The notes: generated by a model from the letters alone, not told the origin. A DNA stretch of 64,000 bases from Citrobacter arsenatis (GCF_004353845.1 NZ_CP037864.1:806001-870000), one strand, 5' to 3'; shown: positions 8,030-16,727, numbered from the stretch's first letter. Numbers and translations are program-made.

Positions 8030-10381
8030 TCAAAATAACCCCAGTTGTCCTGTGAGTAGTGTAGCAAAATTATCGTCAATAAAGGGAAGAATTCCCTCAG
8101 CGACCGGCTGGATCTGGCGGGTCAGATAATGCTCATAATCGAGTGCAGACTGCTGATAATCAACAGGTTCTGGGCCATTTATCGTCCAGACATATTTAAT
8201 CGTTCCGCGATTCTGATACTGCGGCGGACGCCCCAGTTTGGCATTCTGCTCATCGGCGAGTCGCGCGGCGCGAACGTGTGGTGGAACATTGCGTTGGTAT
8301 TCGCTCAACGGGCGGCGCAGGCGCTTACGGTACACCAGTTGTGCATCCAGTTCGCCCGCCATCAAATGGTCGATGGTCTCGCGAACAAACTCCTGATAGG
8401 GTTCGTTGCGAAAAATTCGTAGGTACAGCTCCTGCTGAAACTGCTGGGCCAGCGGTGTCCAGTCGGTTCGTACCGTTTCCAGCCCCTTAAACACCATGCG
8501 CTGCTCAGCGCCTGTCTGAATCATCCCGGCGTAGCGTTTCTTGCTGCCGGTATCTGCACCGCGAATGGTCGGCATCAGAAAGCGACAAAAGTGGGTTTCA
8601 AATTCCAGTTCCAGCGCGCTGGTCAGGTTTTGTTGCTTCAGCGACTGCGCCCACCAGTCGTTGACATAGCTCACCAGCTCACGGCCAATCCGGGCAGCAT
8701 CGTCTTCTGAGTGTGACTTTTTAAGCCAGACAAAGGTCGAGTCGGTATCGCCATAGATAACGTCGTAACCCTGAGCTTCAATCAGCGCTTTGGTCTGGCG
8801 CATGATCGCGTGACCGCGCATGGTGATCGACGAGGCCAGTCGCGGATCAAAGAAGCGGCAAGCGGTGGTGCCAAGCACGCCGTAGAACGCGTTCATGATG
8901 ATTTTCAGCGCCTGCGAGAGCGGCTTATTGCCGTGGCGTTTGGCTTCATCGCGCCCATGCCAGATCTGGGTAACAATTTCCGGCAGGCAGTGCTTTTCGC
9001 GTGAGAACCAGGCGTCAAGGAACCCTTCGGTGCTGTGTTCATGGTCCGGCTGCGCCATCCCTTCAATAAGTCCCACCGGATCGATCAAAAATGTACGGAT
9101 AATTGACGGGTACAGACTTTTGTAATCCAGCACCAGTACTGAGTCGTACAAACCGGGGCGCGAGTCCATCACGTAGCCGCCGGGGCTGGCGTGCGCGGGG
9201 ATTTCGCCCAGATTCGGCGCTACGTAACCCGCGCGGTGCATTCGCGGCAGGTAGAGATGGCCGAAGGCGGCAACCGAACCACCGTGCCGGTCGACCGGCA
9301 GGCCGTTGACCGTCGATCGTTCCAGTAGAAATGGCATGATCTCGGTTTGATGAAAAATACGCGTGACCAGTTCACAGTCTTTGAGATTGTAGGTGGCGAG
9401 CGCGGGCTTATCCTGGGCAAACCGGCGATCGATTTCGTCCATTCTGTCCCACGGGTTATCAATCGACTTCCCTTCGCCAAGTAGCTCCTGCGACACCGTC
9501 TCCAGCGAAAACGACGAGAAATTCCAGAATGCGGATTTGAGCGCCTCGATACCGTCGATAATCAGACGACCTTTAGCCTGCGCGAAGAAGACGCCGTTTT
9601 TAAAGCCATGCTCGCGCCACTCCAGTTCACTATTGTCACGACCAAAACGCAGGGGAATACGGTAACGTTCGGCATGCTTTTGCAGGACGCGTAAATCGAA
9701 TTGCACGACGTTCCAGCCGATTATCACATCGGGATCATGCCGGGCAATCCAGTCGTTGAGTTTTTCCAGCAACAGCGGGCGGCTTGCGACGTACTCAAGT
9801 TCGAAATCCAGCGCTGAGGCGTCGCCATTTGCCGGGCCGAGCATATAGACAATACGCTGCCCGCAGCCTTCAAGGCCGATACAGTAGAGTTCGCCGTGGC
9901 GCGTGGTTTCGATATCCAGCGACACCCATTTCAGCGGCGGTCGATAATCTGGGTTCGGCTTCAGCCGGGCATTAACCAGCGTGCCGTTATGCCTGTCGCC
10001 TTCGACCCAAACGGGAGACGTGATAAAGCGCTCCATCAGATACCGCTCCGGTGGGCGCACGTCAGCCTCATAGACAGTAACCGCGTTTTCGCGCAGCAGT
10101 TTTTCCAGCCGCATAAGCTGGCGGTGTGAGTGGCAATACAGGCCGGACACGGGCTGGCGGTGAAAGTCTTGCAACTGAAGCGGCGTCAGCCGATAACCAT
10201 TTTCAGCGCGTAATAATGATGTTACGCGAGGAACCTGACTGGTCGGAATAAATGCCACCGACTCCTGAGGCGCGAGCGTGACCTGCAGCGGCCCGTCGTC
10301 TGTAGCCAGCCAGAATGAGACCTCAGTTCCCTGCGGGGTGTCCCGCCAGTGCCGGGTTAAAATAAAGCCTGCCTGCGCCAC
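8030..10381 (-). CDS. polB: DNA polymerase II
   Basis: A 783-residue family B DNA polymerase used for SOS-induced replication restart and repair. The proofreading exonuclease motif DIETTRHGE lies near residue 155. The polymerase motifs DYKSLYPSII, NAFYGVLGT and YGDTDS (catalytic aspartates) follow. The extreme C-terminus, GQLGLF, is the beta-clamp binding peptide. Translation starts at GTG (10381), as in E. coli, followed by AQAGFILTRHW. A LexA box and a TATAAT -10 lie just upstream, consistent with SOS control. Confidence 0.98.
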   Translation of the reverse strand: MAQAGFILTRHWRDTPQGTEVSFWLATDDGPLQVTLAPQESVAFIPTSQVPRVTSLLRAENGYRLTPLQLQDFHRQPVSGLYCHSHRQLMRLEKLLRENAVTVYEADVRPPERYLMERFITSPVWVEGDRHNGTLVNARLKPNPDYRPPLKWVSLDIETTRHGELYCIGLEGCGQRIVYMLGPANGDASALDFELEYVASRPLLLEKLNDWIARHDPDVIIGWNVVQFDLRVLQKHAERYRIPLRFGRDNSELEWREHGFKNGVFFAQAKGRLIIDGIEALKSAFWNFSSFSLETVSQELLGEGKSIDNPWDRMDEIDRRFAQDKPALATYNLKDCELVTRIFHQTEIMPFLLERSTVNGLPVDRHGGSVAAFGHLYLPRMHRAGYVAPNLGEIPAHASPGGYVMDSRPGLYDSVLVLDYKSLYPSIIRTFLIDPVGLIEGMAQPDHEHSTEGFLDAWFSREKHCLPEIVTQIWHGRDEAKRHGNKPLSQALKIIMNAFYGVLGTTACRFFDPRLASSITMRGHAIMRQTKALIEAQGYDVIYGDTDSTFVWLKKSHSEDDAARIGRELVSYVNDWWAQSLKQQNLTSALELEFETHFCRFLMPTIRGADTGSKKRYAGMIQTGAEQRMVFKGLETVRTDWTPLAQQFQQELYLRIFRNEPYQEFVRETIDHLMAGELDAQLVYRKRLRRPLSEYQRNVPPHVRAARLADEQNAKLGRPPQYQNRGTIKYVWTINGPEPVDYQQSALDYEHYLTRQIQPVAEGILPFIDDNFATLLTGQLGLF

Positions 10382-10398
10382 GCTGCGTATCCATTAAA

Positions 10399-10425
10399 AA
10401 ACCAGGCATTATTATAGCCTGGTTT
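10399..10425 (-). promoter_or_regulatory. polB -10 region inside a perfect inverted repeat
   Basis: Read on the minus strand, AAACCAGGC and GCCTGGTTT form a perfect 9-bp stem around the 9-base loop TATAATAAT. The loop contains a consensus -10 hexamer (10411-10416), and a run of six Ts follows the right arm. The element therefore reads both as the polB -10 and as an intrinsic-terminator-like hairpin for transcripts arriving from the ara side. The matching -35 is weak. Confidence 0.6.
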
Positions 10426-10434
10426 ACATGATTG

Positions 10435-10454
10435 TACTGTTATTTTGTACAGTT
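10435..10454. promoter_or_regulatory. LexA box (SOS operator) of polB
   Basis: CTGT (10437-10440), eight bases, then ACAG (10449-10452) match the LexA consensus CTGT-N8-ACAG exactly, and the centre is AT-rich. The box lies about 20 bases upstream of the TATAAT hexamer, over the expected -35 region, so LexA binding would block polymerase. polB (dinA) is a known SOS gene. Confidence 0.88.
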
Positions 10455-10982
10455 AAAATGTGAGCGCTGCAGGACGTTGCTGTAGCAATAGCTGTAAAAT
10501 TCTCTCCGCTGGAAAAGTGTATAGGGTCAGGTTTGATATTTAATAAATGAATGCCTTTCTTGAAACATCTTCCTTAGGTTATTTTATTGGTCTGTTATGG
10601 CTATTTGTATTTACTATTATTTTGCAGCTATGTATTTTTCATGAATTGGAAGTCCGCTTTAGGAGTTTTATGTAATTTTCGGAATTGTGCTCGTTTAGTT
10701 TTGTTACACATCCCTCGGTTCAGAAAAAATTGTTCTTTTTTTTATTTGTTTTTATTCATGGTTAGTGTAACTATTTTAATCGAAACATTCGGGTTGTCAG
10801 GTTGAATATAATATATTTATATGGCTTGCTATTGTCTGGATAAAAACGGATTTTCGGTTCGATTTCGTCGGGAATATCTCTCTGCATAATTTGATTTTTA
10901 TCGCTTAATATAATTTTATTCATCTGATAGCTCGGGTGTTTTATATCAATAGCTTGGGTGTGTTGTGTGATGGAGAGGTATT
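10455..10982. other. AT-rich intergenic region upstream of the orphan gene
   Basis: The base composition drops sharply here compared with polB and araD, with many T/A runs. No convincing gene is visible: the one frame over 60 codons (10587-10805) starts at TTG, has no ribosome site and is low complexity. A direct repeat, ATAGCTCGGGTGT/ATAGCTTGGGTGT, lies near 10925-10965, just before the next gene. I see no transposase remnant or flanking att-type repeat. Confidence 0.55.
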
Positions 10983-11366
10983 ATGAATGTTTATACTCAG
11001 GCGTTACAGGTAGGATATGATCACTATTTATTCGTGAATACTCAGTTATCTAACCCTACAATTAAGTCGGTAAGTCGATACATTGAGTATAGAACGTGGT
11101 CAGGGCAAATCTGGCGTACTGAGGTTATTGAACGAGGGAATGCTTTTTTTCACTGGCAAGGACATGACAGAATAAATGGACATCGTGATACGGTTATTAA
11201 TTATTTATTGAACGGGCAACGCTGGCAATCAACAATTGCAGATTATATTTTCTTTCATTCACTGGATGGGGAAGATACTCTGGGACATTATGATAACGTG
11301 ATTAAATACGTTTGTGCTAATAATTGTATGTATCGTAGTTCGTTTGCAGAATATATAACAGAATAA
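10983..11366 (+). CDS. Unrecognised 127-residue protein with internal repeats
   Basis: I do not recognise this family. Translation is well supported: GGAGAGGT lies 4 bases before ATG, and a strong hairpin terminator follows the stop. The protein has no signal peptide or membrane segment and is rich in aromatic residues (Y, W, F, H). It contains an internal repeat of about 35 residues: GHRDTVINY (66-74) recurs as GHYDNVIKY (101-109), FFH at 55-57 recurs at 90-92, and IADYI (85-89) resembles FAEYI (121-125). A weaker first copy may start near residue 30. The gene is AT-rich, lies opposite to its neighbours, and interrupts the usual polB-araD adjacency, so it is probably acquired. No function is assigned. 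Confidence 0.75.
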   Translation: MNVYTQALQVGYDHYLFVNTQLSNPTIKSVSRYIEYRTWSGQIWRTEVIERGNAFFHWQGHDRINGHRDTVINYLLNGQRWQSTIADYIFFHSLDGEDTLGHYDNVIKYVCANNCMYRSSFAEYITE

Positions 11367-11369
11367 AAA

Positions 11370-11412
11370 GAAAGCGCGCCACTCTTTCCGGGCGCGCTTG
11401 TATTATTTTCAC
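11370..11412. terminator. Bidirectional terminator between orphan gene and araBAD
   Basis: AAGCGCGCC (11372-11380) and GGCGCGCTT (11391-11399) form a 9-bp GC-rich stem with a 10-base loop. On the minus strand it is followed by CTTTCTTTTTATT, a good intrinsic terminator for araBAD. On the plus strand a weaker T-rich tail (GTATTATTTT) serves the orphan gene. Confidence 0.85.
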
Positions 11413-12104
11413 TGCCCATAGTAGGCTTTTGCGCCATGTTTACGCAGGTAGTGTTTATCCAGCAGGGTTTGTTGCATATCCGGCAGCTGTGGCGCGAGTT
11501 GACGGCAGAAGATCCCCATGTAGGCGACTTCTTCCAGCACGATGGCGTTATGCACCGCATCTTCGGCATTTTTTCCCCAGGCAAACGGACCGTGAGAATG
11601 CACCAGTACACCAGGCATCTGTGCAGCGTCAATACCTTGTTTCTCAAAGGTTTCAACGATCACGTTACCGGTTTCCCATTCATATTCGCCGTTGATTTCG
11701 TCCTCGGTCATTTTCCGTGTGCAGGGAATCGAGCCGTAGAAATAATCCGCATGGGTGGTACCCGTAGCCGGAATCGACAGGCCGGCCTGCGCCCAAATGG
11801 TTGCATGACGTGAATGGGTATGAACAATGCCGCCAATGGTCGGAAATGCCTGATACAGCAGACGGTGCGTTGGCGTATCGGAAGAGGGTTTCTTCGTGCC
11901 TTCTACAACTTCACCGGTGGCAATACTGACGACAACCATATCTTCTGCGGTCATTACGCTGTAATCGACCCCGGAAGGTTTAATCACAAACACGCCGCGC
12001 TCGCGATCGACGGCGCTGACGTTTCCCCAGGTCAGGGTGACCAGATTGTGCTTTGGCAGTGCCAGATTGGCTTCCAGTACCTGACGTTTAAGATCTTCTA
12101 GCAT
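11409..12104 (-). CDS. araD: L-ribulose-5-phosphate 4-epimerase
   Basis: A 231-residue class II aldolase-family enzyme, the last step of arabinose catabolism. It converts L-ribulose-5-phosphate to D-xylulose-5-phosphate for the pentose phosphate pathway. The motifs WGNVSAVDRERGVFVIKPSG and HTHSRHATIWAQAG are present; the latter holds two of the zinc-binding histidines. It is the distal gene of araBAD, separated from araA by a REP-like element, and ends at the shared terminator. Confidence 0.98.
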   Translation of the reverse strand: MLEDLKRQVLEANLALPKHNLVTLTWGNVSAVDRERGVFVIKPSGVDYSVMTAEDMVVVSIATGEVVEGTKKPSSDTPTHRLLYQAFPTIGGIVHTHSRHATIWAQAGLSIPATGTTHADYFYGSIPCTRKMTEDEINGEYEWETGNVIVETFEKQGIDAAQMPGVLVHSHGPFAWGKNAEDAVHNAIVLEEVAYMGIFCRQLAPQLPDMQQTLLDKHYLRKHGAKAYYGQ

Positions 12105-12115
12105 GTTAACTCCTG

Positions 12116-12190
12116 AATGCCGGATGGCGCTTCGCTTATGGGCCTACGATGATTTGTAGGCCCGGTAAATGAAATGCCACCGGGCAATCC
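12116..12190. repeat. REP-like element between araA and araD
   Basis: Imperfect inverted REP sequences (GCCGGATGGCGCTTCGC... and GTAGGCCCGGTAAATG...CCACCGGGC) fill the gap between araA and araD inside the operon. REPs at such sites can stabilise the upstream mRNA and give unequal expression along the operon. Confidence 0.75.
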
Positions 12191-12200
12191 GTTTCGATAA

Positions 12201-13703
12201 TTAACGTTTGAAGCCGTAATACACTTCGTTCCAGCGCAGCGCGTCCTTAAAGGCCGGCAGACGGGTATCGTTGTCGATCACCGCGATCTCGATATCGTGC
12301 ATTTCAGCGAACTGGCGCATGTCGTTCAGATCCAGCGCGTGGCTGAACACGGTGTGGTGCGCGCCACCGGCGAGGATCCAGGCTTCAGAGGCGGTTGGCA
12401 GATCCGGCTGGGCTTTCCACAATGCGTTAGCCACCGGCAGTTTCGGCAGGGAATGCGGCGTTTGAACCGTGTCGATGCAGTTAACCAGCAGGCGATAGCG
12501 ATCGCCGAGATCGATCAGGCTGGCAACCACTGCCGGGCCGGTTTTAGTGTTAAAGATCAAACGGGCGGGATCGTCTTTACCGCCAATACCGAGGTGTTGT
12601 ACGTCGAGGATCGGTTTCTCTTCCACCGCAATGGACGGGCACACTTCCAGCATGTGCGAACCGAGCACCAGATCGTTGCCTTTCTCGAAGTGGTAGGTGT
12701 AATCCTCCATAAATGAGGTGCCGCCCTGCAGACCGGTTGACATCACCTTCATGATGCGAAGCAGAGCGGCGGTTTTCCAGTCGCCTTCGCCCGCAAAGCC
12801 GTAGCCTTGCTGCATCAGACGCTGTACAGCCAGACCCGGTAGCTGTTTCAGGCCGTGTAAATCTTCAAATGTAGTGGTGAAGGCGTGGAATCCACCCTGT
12901 TCCAGGAAGCGCTTCATCCCCAGCTCAATACGGGCTGCTTCCAGTACGTTCTGACGTTTTTCACCGTGGACTTGCGTTGCCGCCGTCATGGTGTAAGTGC
13001 TTTCATACTCATCGATTAGCGCGTTGATTTCGCCGTCGCTAATTGCGTTGACTACCTGCACCAGATCGCCCACGGCCCAGGTGTTTACCGAGAAGCCGAA
13101 CTTGATCTGTGCAGCGACTTTATCGCCATCGGTAACCGCAACTTCACGCATGTTGTCGCCAAAACGGCAGACTTTCAGATGGCGGGTATCCTGTTTGGAC
13201 ACGGCCTGGCGCATCCAGGAGCCGATGCGTTCGTGCGCTTGTTTGTCCTGCCAGTGACCGGTGACCACGGCGTGCTGCTGACGCATACGTGCACCGATGA
13301 AGCCGAACTCACGGCCACCGTGCGCGGTCTGGTTCAGGTTCATGAAGTCCATATCAATGCTGTCCCACGGCAGAGCGGCGTTGAACTGGGTGTGGAACTG
13401 CATCAGCGGCTTGTTGAGGATGGTCAGGCCGTTAATCCACATTTTGGCCGGAGAGAAGGTGTGCAGCCAAACCACCAGACCTGCGCAGCGATCGTCGTAG
13501 TTAGCGTCACGACAAATAGCGGTAATCTCGTCAGGTGAAGTACCCAGCGGTTTTAACACCAGTTTGCAGGGCAGTTTAGCTTCAGTATTCAGTGCGTTAA
13601 CGACGTGCTCGGCATGTTGGGTTACCTGACGCAGGGTTTCAGGGCCATACAGATGCTGGCTACCAATCACAAACCACACTTCATAGTTATCAAAAATCGT
13701 CAT
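12201..13703 (-). CDS. araA: L-arabinose isomerase
   Basis: A 500-residue enzyme, full length for the family, that converts L-arabinose to L-ribulose using Mn2+ in the cytoplasm. The start, MTIFDNYEVWFVIGSQHLYG, is the canonical N-terminus. Metal-binding and catalytic segments are visible in GEGDWKTAALLR (Glu), GTSFMEDYTYHF (Glu) and GSHMLEVCPS (His). It lies 10 bases after the araB stop on the same strand, inside araBAD. Confidence 0.98.
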   Translation of the reverse strand: MTIFDNYEVWFVIGSQHLYGPETLRQVTQHAEHVVNALNTEAKLPCKLVLKPLGTSPDEITAICRDANYDDRCAGLVVWLHTFSPAKMWINGLTILNKPLMQFHTQFNAALPWDSIDMDFMNLNQTAHGGREFGFIGARMRQQHAVVTGHWQDKQAHERIGSWMRQAVSKQDTRHLKVCRFGDNMREVAVTDGDKVAAQIKFGFSVNTWAVGDLVQVVNAISDGEINALIDEYESTYTMTAATQVHGEKRQNVLEAARIELGMKRFLEQGGFHAFTTTFEDLHGLKQLPGLAVQRLMQQGYGFAGEGDWKTAALLRIMKVMSTGLQGGTSFMEDYTYHFEKGNDLVLGSHMLEVCPSIAVEEKPILDVQHLGIGGKDDPARLIFNTKTGPAVVASLIDLGDRYRLLVNCIDTVQTPHSLPKLPVANALWKAQPDLPTASEAWILAGGAHHTVFSHALDLNDMRQFAEMHDIEIAVIDNDTRLPAFKDALRWNEVYYGFKR

Positions 13704-13713
13704 TGTCGTGTCC

Positions 13714-15423
13714 TTAATGTGTCAGGGTTGCCAGGTCTACCGGGGCTTGTTGCGCCGGAGCGGCAGTCGGAAGGTATTGCTGTTCAGCGCTTACCGCCCA
13801 TTGCTGGTAGCGGCGGTAAAGCTGTTCAAAACGTTGAGCCTGCTCTGAGCGAGGTTGCAGCGTGTTTTCCACGGCGCTCGCCATCTGTTGCTGAGCGGCT
13901 GGGATATCGGCGTGTACTTTCGCGGCAACGGCGGCGAAGATAGCCGCCCCGAGCGCGCAGCACTGGTCTGAAGCGACAATCTGCAGCGGACGGTTCAGCA
14001 CGTCACAGCAGGCCTGCATGATGACCGGGTTCTTACGCGCAATACCGCCAAGCGCCATGACGTTGTTTACCGCAATGCCTTGTTCGGTGAAGCATTCCAT
14101 GATGGCGCGTGCGCCAAAGGCGGTGGCGGCAATCAGACCACCGAACAATGCTGGCGCGTCGGTTGCCAGATTCAGATCGGTAATTACGCCTTTCAGACGC
14201 TGGTTGGCATTAGGCGTACGGCGACCGTTGAACCAGTCGAGCACCACCGGCAGATGATCCAGCGATGGATTTTTTGCCCAGGCCTCGGTTAGCGCTGGCA
14301 GCAGCTGTTTTTGGCTGGCTTTAATCTGGTTCTGCAGCTCCGGATGCTGCGCGGCAAGCTGTTCCAGCGGCCAGCTCAGCACGCGGCTAAACCAGGCATA
14401 GATATCGCCGAATGCAGATTGACCCGCCTCGAGGCCAATGAAATGCGGCACCACGCTGCCATCAACCTGGCCGCAAATGCCTTTCACCGCGCGCTCGCCG
14501 ACGCTGTGCTTGTCGGCAATCAGAATGTCGCAGGTCGACGTGCCGATGACTTTCACCAGCGTATTAGGCTGTGCGCCTGCGCCGACCGCACCCATATGAC
14601 AGTCAAAAGCACCGCCGGCAATCACCACGCTTTCCGATAGCCCCAGACGCTGCGCCCACTCGGCGCACAGGGTGCCAACCGGCAGGTCGGCCGTGAAGGT
14701 GTCGGTAAACATTGGGTATTGCAGATGGCGGTTGAGGATTGGATCAAGTTCGTCAAAGAAACTGGCTGGCGGCAGGCCACCCCAGCTTTCATGCCACAGG
14801 GATTTATGCCCTGCGCTGCAGCGTCCGCGGCGAATATCCTGTGGACGTACAGTATTGGAGAGCAGGGCAGGAACCCAGTCACACAGCTCGATCCACGAAA
14901 CCGCGGCCTCAGCAACCGCGCTGTCCTGGCGAGTCACATGCAGGATTTTGGCCCAGAACCATTCGCTCGAATAAATGCCGCCGATATAGCGGGAGTAATC
15001 GATCTTGCCCGGCGTGTGGCACAGGCGGGTAATTTCTTCAGCTTCTTCTACAGAGGTGTGATCTTTCCACAGAACAAACATTGCATTCGGGTTTTCCGCG
15101 AACTCCGGACGCAGCGCCAGTACATTGCCGTCGGCATCGATGGGGGCCGGGGTTGAGCCGGTACTGTCAACGCCAATGCCGACCACTTCCGCGCGCTGTT
15201 CAGCGCTCAATTCGGCCAGCACGGTTTTCAGCGCTGCTTCCATTGATTCGATGTAGTCACGCGGATGATGGCGAAACTGGTTGTTTGGGCCATCGCAATA
15301 CTGCCCTTGCTGCCAACGTGGGTACCACTCTACGCTGGTGGCGATCTCCTCGCCGGTGGCGCATTCCACAGCCAACGCGCGTACTGAATCACTACCAAAA
15401 TCGAGGCCAATTGCAATCGCCAT
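13714..15423 (-). CDS. araB: L-ribulokinase
   Basis: A 569-residue FGGY-family sugar kinase (E. coli 566) that phosphorylates L-ribulose with ATP. The N-terminal ATPase motif IGLDFGSDSVRALAVE and the C-terminal GGAFDCHMGAVGAG and MALGGIARKNPVIMQ motifs are present. It is the first gene of araBAD, starting about 60 bases downstream of the AraC I1/I2 half-sites. The divergence at the C-terminus (PTAAPAQQAPVDLATLTH) accounts for the small length difference. Confidence 0.97.
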   Translation of the reverse strand: MAIAIGLDFGSDSVRALAVECATGEEIATSVEWYPRWQQGQYCDGPNNQFRHHPRDYIESMEAALKTVLAELSAEQRAEVVGIGVDSTGSTPAPIDADGNVLALRPEFAENPNAMFVLWKDHTSVEEAEEITRLCHTPGKIDYSRYIGGIYSSEWFWAKILHVTRQDSAVAEAAVSWIELCDWVPALLSNTVRPQDIRRGRCSAGHKSLWHESWGGLPPASFFDELDPILNRHLQYPMFTDTFTADLPVGTLCAEWAQRLGLSESVVIAGGAFDCHMGAVGAGAQPNTLVKVIGTSTCDILIADKHSVGERAVKGICGQVDGSVVPHFIGLEAGQSAFGDIYAWFSRVLSWPLEQLAAQHPELQNQIKASQKQLLPALTEAWAKNPSLDHLPVVLDWFNGRRTPNANQRLKGVITDLNLATDAPALFGGLIAATAFGARAIMECFTEQGIAVNNVMALGGIARKNPVIMQACCDVLNRPLQIVASDQCCALGAAIFAAVAAKVHADIPAAQQQMASAVENTLQPRSEQAQRFEQLYRRYQQWAVSAEQQYLPTAAPAQQAPVDLATLTH

Positions 15424-15484
15424 CGTCTTACTCCATCCAAAAATACGGGTATGGATAAACAGTAGTGAGTGGGGACAAAAACCG

Positions 15485-15522
15485 TCAGGCAGGATCCGCT
15501 AATCTTATGGACTAAAATGCTG
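15485..15522 (-). promoter_or_regulatory. araI1-araI2 AraC half-sites at the araBAD promoter
   Basis: On the minus strand, I1 (15506-15522) reads CAGCATTTTAGTCCATA and I2 (15485-15501) reads TAGCGGATCCTGCCTGA. They start 21 bp apart, the spacing AraC needs for activation. Both are close to the E. coli sites, and I2 should overlap the -35 region of pBAD. Confidence 0.93.
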
Positions 15523-15535
15523 TGGCATCACAAAG

Positions 15536-15551
15536 TGTGACGCCGTGCAAA
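15536..15551. promoter_or_regulatory. CRP site of the ara control region
   Basis: On the minus strand TTTGCACGGCGTCACA has one perfect half (TCACA) and one weak half. It lies just upstream of I1, where the E. coli CRP site lies. It would serve catabolite control of both araBAD and araC. Confidence 0.75.
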
Positions 15552-15558
15552 TAATCAA

Positions 15559-15596
15559 TGTGGACATTTCTGCCGTAGTTATAGACACTTTTGTTA
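15559..15596. promoter_or_regulatory. araO1 operator (O1L and O1R half-sites)
   Basis: Two AraC half-sites, 15559-15575 (TGTGGACATTTCTGCCG) and 15580-15596 (TATAGACACTTTTGTTA), are spaced 21 bp apart and lie over the araC promoter. They correspond to E. coli araO1, through which AraC represses its own synthesis. Confidence 0.88.
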
Positions 15597-15715
15597 GCTG
15601 ATTTTGACGCTGGCATAGTACATGTTTTTTACAAATTGCTTTTCACAAGCGGGGTTGATGGTCCATTACCGCAAACGCTGCGGCCCGCAGGGGCGACGCC
15701 GATGATGTCTGGCGT

Positions 15716-15736
15716 AATATGGACAAATTGTTTCTT
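15716..15736. promoter_or_regulatory. Probable araO2 half-site in the araC leader
   Basis: TATGGACAAATTGTTTC lies about 30 bases before the araC start codon and about 195 bp from I1, the position of E. coli araO2. The repression loop between O2 and I1 represses pBAD without arabinose. The TATGGA core is kept and the distal half is poorly matched. Confidence 0.65.
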
Positions 15737-15762
15737 AGCAGAACATAGGGAGTATTGAAATT

Positions 15763-16608
15763 ATGGCTGAAACGCAAAACGATCCCCTGCTACCAGGCTA
15801 TTCGTTTAACGCGCATTTGGTGGCAGGATTAACCCCCATTGAGGCAAACGGATACCTGGATTTTTTTATCGACCGACCGCTGGGTATGAAGGGCTATATC
15901 CTCAATCTGACCATCCGTGGCGAAGGGGTTATCAATAATCAGGGCAAGCAGTTTGTCTGCCGACCCGGTGATATTTTGCTGTTTCCACCCGGAGAAATTC
16001 ACCATTACGGACGCCATCCTGATGCCAGCGAATGGTATCACCAGTGGGTTTACTTTCGCCCTCGCGCCTACTGGCAGGAGTGGCTGACCTGGCCGGCCAT
16101 TTTTGCCCAGACCGGTTTTTTTCGTCCGGATGAAGCACATCAGCCACATTTTAATGAACTGTTTGGGCAGATAATCAACGCCGGGCAGAGAGAAGGTCGC
16201 TATTCCGAACTGCTGGCGATCAATTTACTGGAGCAGTTGCTGCTGCGGCGGATGGAAGCCATTAACGAGTCGCTGCACCCGCCGATGGACAACCGCGTAC
16301 GCGATGCCTGTCAGTACATCAGCGATCACCTGGCGGACAGCAATTTTGATATCGCCAGCGTCGCGCAGCACGTCTGCTTGTCGCCTTCCCGTTTGTCGCA
16401 TCTCTTTCGCCAACAATTGGGCATTAGCGTATTAAGCTGGCGCGAGGATCAGCGCATCAGCCAGGCCAAGCTATTGCTGAGCACCACACGTATGCCCATC
16501 GCGACGGTGGGCCGTAATGTGGGCTTTGACGATCAGCTCTATTTCTCTCGCGTTTTCAAAAAATGTACCGGTGCCAGCCCGAGCGAGTTTCGCGCTGGAT
16601 GTGAATAA
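15763..16608 (+). CDS. araC: Arabinose regulator AraC
   Basis: A 281-residue dual activator/repressor of the ara genes. The N-terminal arm (NDPLLPGYSFNAHL) and arabinose-binding cupin domain (about 20-165, with CRPGDILLFPPGEIHHYGRHP) are followed by a linker and two helix-turn-helix motifs in the C-terminal AraC/XylS domain (about 175-280, ending GNVGFDDQLYFSRVFKKCTGASPSEFR). It stops at RAGCE, about 11 residues shorter than E. coli K-12 AraC; I recall the same shorter form in Citrobacter and Salmonella. It is divergent from araBAD across a 339-base control region. Confidence 0.98.
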   Translation: MAETQNDPLLPGYSFNAHLVAGLTPIEANGYLDFFIDRPLGMKGYILNLTIRGEGVINNQGKQFVCRPGDILLFPPGEIHHYGRHPDASEWYHQWVYFRPRAYWQEWLTWPAIFAQTGFFRPDEAHQPHFNELFGQIINAGQREGRYSELLAINLLEQLLLRRMEAINESLHPPMDNRVRDACQYISDHLADSNFDIASVAQHVCLSPSRLSHLFRQQLGISVLSWREDQRISQAKLLLSTTRMPIATVGRNVGFDDQLYFSRVFKKCTGASPSEFRAGCE

Positions 16609-16727
16609 AAAGTGAATGATGTGTCCTGAAAGTTGTCATAACTCGCAATCTATTCAGACAATTGATGGCTTGACGAAGTTGAGAAGGGTTATCAAAATCC
16701 CTGCTTCGTAAATCTGACGGACACATT

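Noticed and set aside
10587..10805. 72-codon frame in the AT-rich region, with a hydrophobic product
   Set aside because: It starts at TTG, has no ribosome site, and its hydrophobicity follows from T-rich DNA.
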